Shown here piece by piece: positions 1 to 8,906 of a stretch of 64,000 nucleotides of DNA. Every line of letters begins with the position of its first letter. Position 1 is the stretch's first letter. The notes beneath the pieces were generated by a model that was not told where the DNA came from, did not search any database, and was given only the letters and a program-made list of their open reading frames with translations. The DNA comes from RYN-230 sp963841695 (GTDB lineage Bacteria; Actinomycetota; Actinomycetes; Streptosporangiales; Streptosporangiaceae): the NCBI GenBank assembly GCA_963841695.1, contig CAWJDQ010000012.1, positions 1 through 64,000 on the forward strand, given 5' to 3'. The position numbers were made by a program, and so were the translations under genes.

Positions 1-626
1 GGGGACGTGGGCCATCACATCGACACCGGCGGACACGACCTCCCCGGCACCGGCCGTCGAGCTCACGTGAGCGACGACGACCAGGCCGCGGGCGTGCGCG
101 GCAGTGACCAGTGCCTGGATGGTTTCCGGGTCCAGCGACGGCCATAGGCCCCCCGTGCCGGAGATGATCTTCAGATAGTCCGAGCCCTCCGCGATCCGTT
201 CCGCCACGAATTGCCCGGCCTGGTCCGCGGCGGTCAACGTCGGGAACGGGGCGTACATCATCGACGGGTGCCCGCCGGGCGCGGTGGCACCGACACCGGA
301 GGAACGCACATCGGCCACGTCCGGACGGAGCCGGCCTGCTCCTTAGCGCTGGCCACCAGGCCGGGTTTGCTGAACATGTCGAGAACGGTGGTAACGCCGA
401 AGGTCAGGGATTGTGCGAGAGCGCCGGGAACGAGGTGCACGTGCGCGTCGATCAGACCGGGAAGCACCGTCCCGCCGCCCGCGTCGATCACTTTGTCGCC
501 TTCTTGGGCGGCCGGGGCGGCCGAGCACTCGGTGATCAGGCCGTCAGCGAACCGGACGGAAGTCCAGTCCCGCGACTTCGTCCCGTCGAATACCTTCGAG
601 TTCACGATCGTCGTTGCCGCGCCCAA
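1..626 (-). CDS. Amidohydrolase family protein (imidazolonepropionase-like), 3' end off the window, one frame break
   Basis: N-terminal third of a metal-dependent amidohydrolase. It reads GLIDAHVHL about 58 residues in, the HxH metal-binding motif of the family, preceded by a short beta-rich start. Past a frame break at about 330-334, where the DNA reads CCGG, the other frame continues as good amidohydrolase sequence (GGHPSMMY, then IAEGSDYLKI, then VVVAHVSS) to the left edge. One missing base restores a single gene. The start is a TTG at 626 with GGGAGG five bases upstream; no better start is visible. The substrate cannot be told from this part. The catalytic C-terminal half lies outside the window. 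Confidence 0.8.
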
Positions 627-888
627 GGCGTCCTCCCAGGGGATCCTGAACAGGCTGAATGGTAGAGGAACGGAGTGGAGTGCCCTAGAACGCGGCTCCG
701 AACTGCGTTGGAGAAGAGTGCAAACGTTGCCTGACGCGGTACTAGTTCGGGCCCTTTTGGAGGTATTGCTGTGCCGACCTCGTCGTAGGCCGCACCCGGG
801 CCCCCCGCGGTCCTGCCCCCCGCAGTCCTGCCCTGGGAGGACACGACCGGCGGCGGGCTTGGCCCGGCAGCCGTCACCCCGAGGCCGG

Positions 889-1485
889 TCAGCGCCGTAC
901 CGTGTAGTGCAGGTGCAGAACGCGGTCGCCCTGGATCACCTGGTCGGGATCGTTGAGGAGGACGGTGCCGCCGTGGCTGCCGAAGAAGCGCACCCCTTCG
1001 CCCAAAACCACTGGGGCAACGTCCATCGCGATCTCGTCGACCAGACCTGCCGAGAACGCTTGCCCGCCGAGGTCGCCGGCGGTCACGCAGACGAGACCGT
1101 CGCCGGCGAGCTTCTTGGCGAGCGCAATACCCGCCTCGACCGACCCGGCAGTATGGAAGGGTGCGCCCGGGTGGTCGTCGAGCCACGCCTCCGGCAGTGA
1201 CCGGTGGGTGACAACAACCAGCTCGTCTCCGGCGGCCGGGTCGCCGTCCCAGCCGTTCGTGGTGTCGAACAAATGGCGGCCGATTACCGTCACCTTAATA
1301 GCGTCCCAGAAGGACTGGACGTAATCTGCGGAGGCCTGCGAGACATGGAACGTCCAGCCGCTCGCCCTGGCGGAAACCTCGGTATCCCCGTTGCCGTACC
1401 AGTCGAACAGCGGCCCGACCGTGTCATCGGGATAGGCGATGTAGCCGTCAACCGAGACGACCGCCTGCATGACAACCCTGGCCAT
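889..1485 (-). CDS. Dihydrofolate reductase family protein (RibD C-terminal-like)
   Basis: 198-residue protein of the YyaP/YwjB type, related to the reductase domain of RibD. It starts MARVVMQAVVSVDGYIA and has the family's conserved core: VIGRHLFDTTNGW near residue 67 and GDLGGQAFSAGLVDEI near 137. These proteins bind NADPH and probably reduce a small heterocycle; few have a known substrate. The start is fixed by GGAGCGGAG just upstream of the ATG at 1485. The gene is intact. The 262 bases between it and the amidohydrolase start hold nothing recognisable. Confidence 0.85.
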   Translation of the reverse strand: MARVVMQAVVSVDGYIAYPDDTVGPLFDWYGNGDTEVSARASGWTFHVSQASADYVQSFWDAIKVTVIGRHLFDTTNGWDGDPAAGDELVVVTHRSLPEAWLDDHPGAPFHTAGSVEAGIALAKKLAGDGLVCVTAGDLGGQAFSAGLVDEIAMDVAPVVLGEGVRFFGSHGGTVLLNDPDQVIQGDRVLHLHYTVRR

Positions 1486-1659
1486 CTCCGCTCCTCAGCC
1501 GAGTGTCGGAACGATTACACGCGCCGGTCTGACGAGGATATCCAGCTTGCTCGCCGGCTCATGACTCTGGGGCAAGAGCACTGCCGCCAGGCTGGTCGCT
1601 ACGCCACTGGCGCCTCAGTGAATGCCCCGTGTAAGCCTGGCGGCAACTAGTGTCGGCGC

Positions 1660-2094
1660 ATGAGCGAGACGAGCGAGCCGGTGCCCTTTGAGGTTTACAA
1701 GGCCGGTGTGTACCTGCACGGCACGAGGGCGGACCTCGCCGTGGGCGAGATGCTGGTGCCTGGCCGCGAGTCGAACTTCGAGGAGGGCCGGGTGATGAAC
1801 TACGTCTACTTCACCGCGACACTCGACGCCGCTGCCTGGGGCGCTGAGCTCGCTGCGGGTGAGGGCCGCGGGCGCATCTACATCGTCGAGCCGGCCGGTG
1901 GATTCGAGGACGACCCCAATGTCACTAACAAGAGGTTCCCCGGGAATCCGACGCAGTCTTTCCGCAGCCGCGAGCCGTTGCGCGTGGTGGGCGAGCTTGC
2001 CGGCTGGGTCGGTCACTCGCCCGAGAGACTGCAGGCCATGCGGGACGGACTCGATGCGTCAAGGCGGCAGGGTGCGGCGCAGATCGAGGACTGA
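1660..2094 (+). CDS. arr: NAD(+)-rifampin ADP-ribosyltransferase
   Basis: 144 residues, the normal length for Arr. This cytoplasmic enzyme inactivates rifamycins by transferring ADP-ribose from NAD+ to the antibiotic's ansa hydroxyl. The family signatures are present: YLHGTRADL (His20), NYVYFTATLDAAAWGAELA (Tyr50), FEDDPNVTNKRFPGNPT (Asp84) and FRSREPLRVVGE. His, Tyr and Asp match the three residues known to matter in the mycobacterial enzyme. The gene is monocistronic. No strong ribosome binding site precedes the ATG at 1660. Arr genes are common in environmental actinobacterial chromosomes, so this is likely intrinsic rather than acquired resistance. Confidence 0.95.
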   Translation: MSETSEPVPFEVYKAGVYLHGTRADLAVGEMLVPGRESNFEEGRVMNYVYFTATLDAAAWGAELAAGEGRGRIYIVEPAGGFEDDPNVTNKRFPGNPTQSFRSREPLRVVGELAGWVGHSPERLQAMRDGLDASRRQGAAQIED

Positions 2095-2177
2095 TGTAGA
2101 CATTCAGGTGGGGCCGACGGGGTGATGATGTGCCGCGGCCGGTGACGGCTGCTGCTTAAGGTAGAGCACCGCCCGGG

Positions 2178-2702
2178 CTAGAACTCGGTCTTAAGCCGCT
2201 CGATCTCGCGGGTGCGCTCGCGAAGCTGGGCGTAGGCAGGCCGCTCGCTGATGCGGGCCAGCGTCCAGCGGACCGCCTCGGCCCGGTTCGGTGCGATCCC
2301 GGCGTTGATCAGCGTGTCGACGATCTCCAGCTCCGGCGCCCGCAGGCGCACCATCACAGGCGTGAACTCGCTGTCCCCGGGCCTGTCCTTCTCGCTGTCC
2401 ATCCTGGCCAGGAAGCGTTTCTGCTTGCCATCGATCACCTCGGACTTCACCTGGAACCGCCGCACCTCGGGTAGCCGCTGGGCGATTTCGTGCCGGAACC
2501 GCTTCATCGCCTCGTGCTTCGGCGGCTCGTCGCGTTCACCGGGCCGCTCTGTGGTCAGCACCCGCACTATCACCTCGCCCGGCTCCACCATCGGGTCGTC
2601 GCCGTACTCGAGCACCGCTACCTCGCGCACCCCGCCGGGGAGGAGCTTTGCGGCCTCTTCTTCGAGTTCCCGCTGGACGCGCTCTTTCGTGATCTGGTCC
2701 AT
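2178..2702 (-). CDS. Hypothetical protein with a probable C-terminal ribbon-helix-helix domain
   Basis: 174 residues, highly charged, no membrane segment. I do not recognise the N-terminal 110 residues. Residues about 115-150 read as a short beta strand (TPVMVRLRAPELE), a helix ending in NAGIAPNRAEAVRW, and a second helix. This is the layout of MetJ/Arc/CopG-type ribbon-helix-helix domains, where the phrase 'AGIAPsRaEAvR' is common. A charged tail that could form a coiled coil follows. Directly upstream are alternating GTTAC/GTAAC half-sites, which fits autoregulation. The function beyond probable DNA binding is unknown. Confidence 0.7.
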   Translation of the reverse strand: MDQITKERVQRELEEEAAKLLPGGVREVAVLEYGDDPMVEPGEVIVRVLTTERPGERDEPPKHEAMKRFRHEIAQRLPEVRRFQVKSEVIDGKQKRFLARMDSEKDRPGDSEFTPVMVRLRAPELEIVDTLINAGIAPNRAEAVRWTLARISERPAYAQLRERTREIERLKTEF

Positions 2703-2718
2703 GGCTCCGCCCTCGCCC

Positions 2719-2741
2719 GTTACCTTAGTAACTCAGGTTAC
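2719..2741. promoter_or_regulatory. Three alternating GTTAC/GTAAC half-sites, candidate operator
   Basis: GTTAC at 2719-2723, its inverse GTAAC at 2728-2732 and GTTAC again at 2737-2741, each separated by exactly 4 bases (9-base period). They lie 17-39 bases upstream of the start codon at 2702. Ribbon-helix-helix proteins typically bind short, regularly spaced half-sites in their own promoters. Binding is inferred. Confidence 0.55.
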
Positions 2742-3058
2742 CCAGCCCGCTGAAGCCCGTCCATAGTTACGGCGGCTAGCCGCCGGGGCTTGCGCTAGCC
2801 CGGCGATCTTTGCCAACCGGGCGCGGCGTGGCGGGTGGTCTCGGCCAGCCGGCTCTGATCATGGTCAGTGGTGACCGGCCTCCCCGTGCTTGATTGGCGC
2901 GCGCTGCCCAGGACGGCATGATCGCCGAGAAAGCCGCGCGGAGCCGGCCGTGCTGATCTGCCGCTGATGGTGTGCGTTTGCGGAGGTCCTGCAGCGAGAG
3001 GTACTAGAACGCCTACCGTGGCGGATGCACGGTGGGTACGGCGACGGAGGACGGGCCT
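2742..3058. other. Intergenic stretch with one perfect palindrome
   Basis: No convincing gene. GGCGGCTAGCCGCC at 2771-2784 is a perfect 14-base palindrome that could fold or bind a dimer. Nothing else is recognisable before the ribosome binding site of the next gene. Confidence 0.5.
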
Positions 3059-3499
3059 ATGTCACATGTACGACGCTTCGACCACGTCGGCCTCACGGTC
3101 GCGGATCTCGACGACGTGACCGCCTTCTTCGTGGCGCTGGGCCTGGAGGTCGAGGGCAGGACGTTCGTCGAGGGCGAGTTCCTGGACACGGTCTGCGGCA
3201 TTCCAGGCTCCCGTATCGAGATCGTCATGCTGAAGCCGCCCGGCGATGGCACCCGCCTGGAGCTCTCGAGGTTCGTGCGACCCGACTCTGTGCCGGGCTC
3301 ACCGGCCGCCATGGCCAACGAGCTGGGATTGCGCAATGTGGCCTTCGAGGTCGGCGACCTGCAGGCGGCAGTCAACTGGGCAGCTAGCGAGGGCTATGGA
3401 CTGGTCGGTGGCATCGGCGAGTACGAGGGCGCCTGGCGGATGGCCTACGTCCGGGGGCCAGAAGGGATCATCGTCTCGCTGGCCGAGCGCATCGGCTGA
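3059..3499 (+). CDS. VOC family protein (glyoxalase/bleomycin-resistance fold)
   Basis: 146 residues with the paired beta-alpha-beta-beta-beta modules of the vicinal-oxygen-chelate superfamily. It opens FDHVGLTVADLDDVTAFF, the usual first metal-ligand strand (His near residue 8). The second half reads LGLRNVAFEV with a closing GPEGIIVSLAE. The start is chosen at the ATG at 3059 because GGAGG sits at 3046-3050; an upstream in-frame ATG has no such site. The substrate is unknown: the fold covers lyases, dioxygenases and drug-binding proteins. Confidence 0.85.
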   Translation: MSHVRRFDHVGLTVADLDDVTAFFVALGLEVEGRTFVEGEFLDTVCGIPGSRIEIVMLKPPGDGTRLELSRFVRPDSVPGSPAAMANELGLRNVAFEVGDLQAAVNWAASEGYGLVGGIGEYEGAWRMAYVRGPEGIIVSLAERIG

Positions 3500-3718
3500 G
3501 CGGCGGAGCGCCGGAGGAGCATGACTGCGATCTGGGACCCTGGTTTGATTGCGCTCGCTGATGAGTCCGCACGATCAGCAGTTTGCGGTGCCGCCAGCGC
3601 GCCGCAGCGGGGCACTGAAAACGGGTAGGGATAACGGGCGGCCGGTACGACGCCCGCCTGGAATGATGACGTAGCGGTGAGCGCCGGGCGAACCCGGCGC
3701 GGGCAGGGGAGGCAGCAA

Positions 3719-4548
3719 ATGAGCGCACCAGAAGGCGCGGACGCCGAGCTGCCCCGCTACCCGGGACCGGAGGTGCCCAGGACCGGGGGAGCGGCGGTCG
3801 TGGTTCGCGGGCTGCGGAAGAAGTTCGGTGCGAAGGATGCTGTGGCCGCATCGACTTAGAGGTCGCGGCGGGTTCGCTGGCCGGACTCGTCGGGCCGAAC
3901 GGGGCGGGCAAAACCACGTCGCTGTCGATGATGACCGGGCTGCTGCGGCCAGACAGCGGCCAGGTCCTGATCAACGGCATCGACGTGTGGAAGGACCCGC
4001 CCGCGGCCAAGGCGGCCATCGGCGTGGTGCCCGCAGAGGCCAGGCTGTTCGACCGGCTGAGCGGCAGGGAACTGCTGGAGTACGCCGGCCGGCTGCGGGG
4101 CCTGCCGGCTGACGAGGCGCGCTCGCGGGCCGCTCAGCTGCTGGACGTGTTGGACCTGGCCGGGGACGCCAAGCGGCTGGTCGCCGACTACTCGACTGGC
4201 ATGCGCAAGAAGGCCGCACTCGGCTGCGCGCTGATCCACAACCCGCCGGTGTTGTTCCTGGACGAGCCGCTGGAGGGCGTGGACCCGGTGTCCGGGGACG
4301 TGATCCGCCGGCTGCTGACCCGGTTCGTCGGATCCGGCTCGACGGTCCTGTTCTCCAGTCACGTCATGGAACTGGTCGAGCAGGTCTGCGACCACGTTTC
4401 GATCATCGACAAGGGCAAGATCGTGGTGACCGGCACCATCGACGAGGTTCGCGGTGGCAAGACACTGCAGCGGGCGTTCATCGATCTGGTGGGACCGCGT
4501 GCGGCCGACAAGGAGGTGCTGTCGTGGCTCGGCTCCTCGTCCAGCTGA
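3719..4548 (+). CDS. ABC transporter ATP-binding protein (one frame break)
   Basis: About 276 residues after joining two frames. Walker A is GPNGAGKTTS, the signature region is YSTGMRKKAAL (a variant of LSGGQ) and Walker B is VLFLDEPLEGVD, followed by the H-loop SSHVMELVEQ. The frame breaks at 3845-3848: GTGGCCGCATCGAC would read V-A-G-I-D with one more G, so a base is probably missing there. The start at 3719 has AGGGGAGG six bases upstream. It overlaps the permease gene by 25 bases, so the two are surely co-translated as an ABC-2 type exporter. The cargo is unknown. Confidence 0.85.
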
Positions 4549-6108
4549 AGCTGCGCCTGCTGCTCAACGCGCTCCGCTCGTCCGACTCCGCGAAGATCTC
4601 TTTCATCATCAGCTCGGCGTTCGCCGTGCTGCTCGCGATCTTCGCCTTCCTCGTCCTGGCCGGGTTCCGCGGTAAGAGCACGTCGGTGGAGCTCACTTCG
4701 GTCATCTTCACCGTGTTCGCGTTCGGCTGGCTGATAGCCGATCATGGTTTTCGGCGTGGATAGCACGCTCGACCCTGCGACGCTCGCGCTGTACCCGCTG
4801 CGCACGCCGGGGCTCGCGGTCGGCTTGCTGGCGGCGTCGTTTACCGGGTTGTGGCCGCTTGCCAACGTCATCGGCCTGCTCGGCGTGACGGTCGGCCTGG
4901 CCAGCGGCACGTTCGGCGTTTTCGTGGCGGTGGTCGCGGTGCTGCTGCAGGTTCTGTTCTGCATCGCCCTGTCCCGGTTCATGACAACGTCCCTGGCCAG
5001 CATGCTGCGCTCGCGCCGGGGCCGGGACCTGGCCGCGTTCATGATCATCCCGCTGTTCGCGTTGTATGAGTTCTTCACTCAGGTGGTGCCGAAGGCCGTC
5101 AGCCAGGGCAAGATCACCGCCGCGAGCTTCACCGGCTTCGACTCGTGGATGCGCTGGCTGCCACCGGGCCTGGCCGCGCACGCCATCCAGGATGCCTCCG
5201 ACCGTCGTCCCGGCATGGCGTTCGCCCGCCTGGGCGCTCTGGCCGCGGTCATCGTCGTCTTCGTCTGGCTGTGGGTCCGCTCGCTCGGCCGGGCTCTCGT
5301 CACCGCCGACACGACCACCCAGTCGTCGCGGGTCCGCGGCACGAGGCTGCCGCTGGCCGGGCTGGGCCTGCGCGGCACGGTCGCCGCCAGGTTCTGGCTC
5401 TACCAGCGCCGCGAGCCGCTGTTCCTCGTCTACTGGGCGATCGTCGCGGTGGTAACGGCCGCGCCCTCTGCGAGCGCGGTCTTCGGCCACAAACATCATC
5501 CCACGGCCATCCTCGCCAGCGCGGTCTTCGGCGCCGCGCTCGTGGGCATCTTCCACGCTAACTCGGCCGGGCTCACCGGACCGGCGTTCGCCCTTGAGGC
5601 GGCGGCGTTGGGCAGCAGTCGCGACCTGCGTGCCTACTTCTCAGGCCAGAACCTCGTGCTGGGCGCCATCGGGGCTCCGCTGGTCGTCGCGGTCTGCTTC
5701 GCGCTGGCCGCCGTGGCTGGCGATCCCGGCATGGGAATCGAGGCGACGCCGGTCGTCCTGGCCGGGATCGGTGCCGCCCTAGGGCTCAGCGACCTGTTCA
5801 CTGCGGCGCTGCCCTACCCGGTGGTCAAGCGGGCCGGGACCCCTGTGCTCGTGCCCGCGCCAGGTTACTCTGGCTACCGGCTTAGCGGCCTCCTCACCCT
5901 GGCGGGCACCGCGGTGCTGGCCGCGCCGGTGATCGCCGGTGCCGTACTGGCTGCGAACGGGCCGGACGCGATCCGGATCGGGGTGATGCTGCCATGTGCC
6001 GCCGCGTACGGTTTCGCGCTCGCAGTCATCGGTGTGCGGCTGGCCGCGAAGCTAGCCCAGAGGACGCTGCCCGACATGTGCCAGGCAGCACTGCGCACGG
6101 CAATGTGA
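4524..6108 (+). CDS. ABC transporter permease, multi-spanning (one frame break)
   Basis: About 527 residues once the frame break near 4737-4743 is repaired (one base too many in GCCGATC). It begins MARLLVQLKLRLLLNAL, then many hydrophobic segments, including one ending FTVFAFGWLIA, AVGLLAASFTGLWPLANVIG, and several in the second half from FWLYQRREPLFLVYWAIV on. This is the layout of large actinobacterial ABC-2 permeases that pair with a single ATPase. Its start lies inside the ATPase gene. The transported substrate is unknown. Confidence 0.8.
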
Positions 6109-6171
6109 CGGGTCACTGCGTCCACGCGGAGGCCGGTCTCGGTGCCCATTGCCCGCCGCTGGGTTCGCCGG

Positions 6172-6528
6172 TCAGGGCGCGGGCGGGTGCTCTTGGTCGT
6201 AGGCGGCGAGGAGCCGCTTCGGGGCGCAGATCCGCCAGGACTCGGTGACGAGCTCGGCTATCTCGCCGGGGTCAATCTGGCTGAGCCGGACGAGAATCCC
6301 CGGGTAGCTGTCGTAGTGGGGGGTAATGAAGAACTTGCCTGGCTCGGCCTTGAGCATTTCGTTGCGTTCATCGAGATCGGCGCAGCGCACAAACAAGGTA
6401 TCCGGCAGTTCATGCACGCGGATGAACAAGGTGCTGCGCACCCGGAACGAGGGGAGCCGGTGGTAAGGCTTCTCGGTGGTCTCGGGCAGAGACAGCGCGA
6501 TACGGCGAACGTCATCCTCGGTAACCAC
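6172..6528 (-). CDS. MmcQ/YjbR family protein
   Basis: 118 residues if started at the GTG at 6528, matching the usual length of about 115. It carries the family's pattern: TEDDVRRIALSLPETTEKPYH, then FRVRSTLFIRVHE, a middle FITPHYDSYPGILVRL and a closing ESWRICAPKRLLAAYDQ. Members have a double-wing fold and are described as DNA-binding, but their role is poorly known. The open frame extends further upstream without family similarity, so the GTG is preferred. It lies downstream of and in the same direction as dodecin, 74 bases away. Confidence 0.85.
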   Translation of the reverse strand: MVTEDDVRRIALSLPETTEKPYHRLPSFRVRSTLFIRVHELPDTLFVRCADLDERNEMLKAEPGKFFITPHYDSYPGILVRLSQIDPGEIAELVTESWRICAPKRLLAAYDQEHPPAP

Positions 6529-6602
6529 CCGCCGATGGTACGGCAGCAGATGCGCAGCGTGACCTGGGCCGCGCCCGCCAGCGACGGAAAGCCGGCCAGA
6601 GG

Positions 6603-6812
6603 TCAGCGCTCGGGTTCGTACTTGAACGAGAGCTGGAGCTTGGTGCGGTAGGTGATGGCTCCGGCCTCGTCCAGGGCAATGTCCTGCTTCACGACCTCCG
6701 CCACCCGAAGATCGCGGATTGTCCCCGCTGCAGTCCTGATCGCCTCCGCGGCCGCGTCCTCCCATGAGGTGCCGCTTGTCCCGATGATCTCGGTCACCCT
6801 GTAAACGCTCAT
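6603..6812 (-). CDS. Dodecin
   Basis: 69-residue flavin-storage protein. It starts MSVYRVTEIIGTSGTSWEDA, the characteristic N-terminal strand and helix, then AAGTIRDLRVAEVVKQD and a C-terminal YRTKLQLSFKYE. Dodecins form hollow dodecamers that bind pairs of flavin or flavin-like molecules and buffer free flavin in the cytoplasm. The ATG at 6812 has AGGGAG six bases upstream, so the longer open frame is rejected. Intact. Confidence 0.92.
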   Translation of the reverse strand: MSVYRVTEIIGTSGTSWEDAAAEAIRTAAGTIRDLRVAEVVKQDIALDEAGAITYRTKLQLSFKYEPER

Positions 6813-6906
6813 GGCACTCTCCCTTGATGACTCGCCGCCAGACTGAGCCTGGCACTTACCCCGGATAACGTCCAGCACCCGTGCGCCCCGCTCTACGGGG
6901 CGAGAT

Positions 6907-7377
6907 CTACCGAGCTGCCTGCGCCGCGCCGGTTCCGGCGAGCGCCTGCCAGATTTCCAGCAGCCCCGACTTCTTCGTGATTGCGAGCTGGACCTGCCTC
7001 CCGCCGGCCTCTCCGGTGATGATTATCCAGTCGCGTTTGGCCAGCCGAGACCGTGCCTGGCTGAACGCGATGGACGATTCGCGTCCGGTGAAGGCAAATT
7101 CGCGGGAGGCTCCCGGCAAGGAGATCATGAATGCGCCAGCGCCGACGACCAGCCGTTTCGGGCCTTTAAAGCGGATCCACTGGCCGCGGGTGCCCTCGAA
7201 TCCGCCCGTCCCGAGAATGCTGACATGGTCAAGCGGTGTGGAAAGATACACCTGCGACTGTATCTCGCCGCGCAGGGGAGCGTTCGTGAAGCGCTCACGG
7301 TTCCGCCGCATGACCAGATACATTATGCCGCCGATGACAGCAAACGACATTATAGCCGAGAAAGCCTGCATGCTCAC
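6907..7377 (-). CDS. Hypothetical membrane-anchored protein
   Basis: 156 residues. One hydrophobic segment near the N-terminus (AFSAIMSFAVIGGIMYLVM, residues about 5-23) is followed by RRNRER, so the protein is probably anchored with the rest in the cytoplasm. The remainder alternates beta strands and polar turns (VYLSTPLDHVSIL, IRFKGPKRLVVGAGAFMISL) and could be a PH-like fold; that is a guess. GTG at 7377 or ATG at 7371 could start it. I do not recognise the family. Confidence 0.6.
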   Translation of the reverse strand: MSMQAFSAIMSFAVIGGIMYLVMRRNRERFTNAPLRGEIQSQVYLSTPLDHVSILGTGGFEGTRGQWIRFKGPKRLVVGAGAFMISLPGASREFAFTGRESSIAFSQARSRLAKRDWIIITGEAGGRQVQLAITKKSGLLEIWQALAGTGAAQAAR

Positions 7378-7749
7378 ATCTTATCCCTCGGCGGACTTAT
7401 TGCAGTTGTTCTGCCTTACAGGCCCGCGTGGTCTGCCGAGAGAGGGCTGGGCCTGCGTCCTGGGCCTGCGATTCTGGCCTGGGCGGGCGGGCGTCGCCAT
7501 CGCCGCGAAAGGCATACAGCGGGGCAGCGCTCATCGCCCGGTCCTCTCCAGCCCGGCACGGTGGCTTCAGCGACGACCATTCTCCCAGTTCAGAGGGCAT
7601 CTCTCGGGTCGGCGCGCCCCTCATGAACCCCTATCCACGCGGTGGATCGAGACAGGGTTAGACTCCCTGGCATGCAGCGGGGGGATAGCCCCCTCACGCT
7701 GCAGAGCCGTCGTCATCGGGGTGTGAGACCCAACCAGTGGAGGTGCCAG
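7378..7749. other. Intergenic region, nothing recognised
   Basis: 372 bases between a minus-strand and a plus-strand gene, so it must hold two divergent promoters. Short open frames occur but none has a supported start or a recognisable protein. No strong hairpin or repeat was seen. Confidence 0.4.
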
Positions 7750-8214
7750 ATGGCCCAGCTCCCACCGCCCCCGGAGGGAATTGTGCTGGCCCACTTCATC
7801 GTCTCGGACGATGTGGAGCGCTCTCGGCGCTTCTATACCGAAGTACTCGGCGGCAGGGTGGTCTTCTCCGGAGGGCCGACCTATGTCGCACTGGCCAATA
7901 GCTGGATCATCATCAATGTCGGCGGAGGCCCGACCGACGACAAGCCTGCGGTCACCCTGGAGACGCCGCGTGATCCCGACCGGGTCAGCAGCTTCCTTAA
8001 TATCCGGGTGAAAGACATCCAGGCCGTGTACGCTGAATGGAGCGCCCGGGGTGCTCATTTCCTCACGCCGCCGAAACAGCACCAGTTCGAGATCCGCTGC
8101 TACATCCGCGATCCCGACGGTTATCTGATCGAAGTGGGGCAGACCACGGACCCGGCGGGGGATTGGTCGCCTGCTCACTGGCCGTCGAGTGGGTCCGGGC
8201 AGGAGTCCGGGTGA
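7750..8214 (+). CDS. VOC family protein with an altered C-terminus
   Basis: 154 residues. VLAHFIVSDDVERSRRFY opens the first module, with YVALANSWIIIN as a later strand, and CYIRDPDGYLIEVGQTT closes the second; this final phrase is where related proteins usually end. TGGAGGT at 7738-7744 fixes the ATG at 7750. The last ~18 residues (Ser, Gly and Trp rich) are read out of frame from DNA that encodes the tail of a short-chain dehydrogenase, so the natural stop seems to have been lost in a rearrangement. The enzymatic part should still fold. Substrate unknown. Confidence 0.8.
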   Translation: MAQLPPPPEGIVLAHFIVSDDVERSRRFYTEVLGGRVVFSGGPTYVALANSWIIINVGGGPTDDKPAVTLETPRDPDRVSSFLNIRVKDIQAVYAEWSARGAHFLTPPKQHQFEIRCYIRDPDGYLIEVGQTTDPAGDWSPAHWPSSGSGQESG

Positions 8215-8267
8215 ATGCCGGGATCACCGGCGAGATCCTTCATATCGACGGTGGGTTTTGGTCATGA
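8172..8267 (+). pseudogene. Remnant of a short-chain dehydrogenase/reductase C-terminus
   Basis: One frame reads SLAVEWVRAGVRVNA and then directly ITGEILHIDGGFW before a stop. Both halves are typical SDR sequence, but in real SDRs about 45-60 residues separate them. So this is the end of an SDR gene with an internal deletion and no 5' part. It overlaps the tail of the VOC gene in another frame, and its stop overlaps the ATG of the next gene (ATGA). Confidence 0.7.
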
Positions 8268-8899
8268 CCACCGCGGTCATCGGCACTGGAGGGCTCGGAT
8301 CGGTCATCGCCCGCGAGCTCGCCTCAGGCGGCGAGACCCTGCGGCTCTCGAGCGCCGACAATAAGTCGGCACGAATGCTGGCCGCAGAGATCGGTCGAGC
8401 TGCGGTCGCCGCCGCCGACAACCGCGACGCGTTGCGGGGCGCCGATGCCGTCGTCCTCGCGCTGCGGTTTACCGTGCTGAAGGGCGTCATAGGCGAGATC
8501 GCCGACCCGCTAACCGACAAGCTCGTGGTCGTTCCGAGCAACCCGGTCGGCATCGATGCGCAAGGTCACATCTCCCGTCTCCTGCCGGAAGGGCAATCCT
8601 CTGGCGAGGTTGTAGCCGGGTGGTTGCCGGCCGGGGCGCGCCTGGCCATGGCGTTTGGGACCCTGTCGGCCAATCTCTTCGAGTCCTCTCGCAACCGGTC
8701 ACCGGAGCCGGCGGTCCTCTTCTATGTGACCGACGACGACCGTGCTGGCGAGGAAGTCGAGCGGTTGATCCGAACGGCCGGCTTCGAGCCGGTGAAGGCC
8801 GGGGGGATCGAACAGTCGAGTCGGCTCGAGGTGGGTGGCGACCTTCACGATCTCGTAGTCGGCCCCGCAGAGGCGCGGTCATTGATCGGTGGGGCCTGA
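8264..8899 (+). CDS. NADPH-dependent F420 reductase-like oxidoreductase
   Basis: 211 residues. It starts MTTAVIGTGGLGSVIARELA, a Rossmann GxGxxG nucleotide-binding turn, and continues DADAVVLALRF-like sequence (GADAVVLALRFTVLKGVI) and LVVVPSNPVG, as in the NADP oxidoreductase, coenzyme F420-dependent family. Such enzymes pass hydride between NADPH and F420, but many relatives use other partners, so the F420 role is inferred. Its ATG overlaps the stop of the SDR remnant, and the gene probably once followed that SDR in an operon. It is intact and ends 7 bases from a convergent gene. Confidence 0.75.
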   Translation: MTTAVIGTGGLGSVIARELASGGETLRLSSADNKSARMLAAEIGRAAVAAADNRDALRGADAVVLALRFTVLKGVIGEIADPLTDKLVVVPSNPVGIDAQGHISRLLPEGQSSGEVVAGWLPAGARLAMAFGTLSANLFESSRNRSPEPAVLFYVTDDDRAGEEVERLIRTAGFEPVKAGGIEQSSRLEVGGDLHDLVVGPAEARSLIGGA

Positions 8900-8906
8900 G
8901 GTCTGT

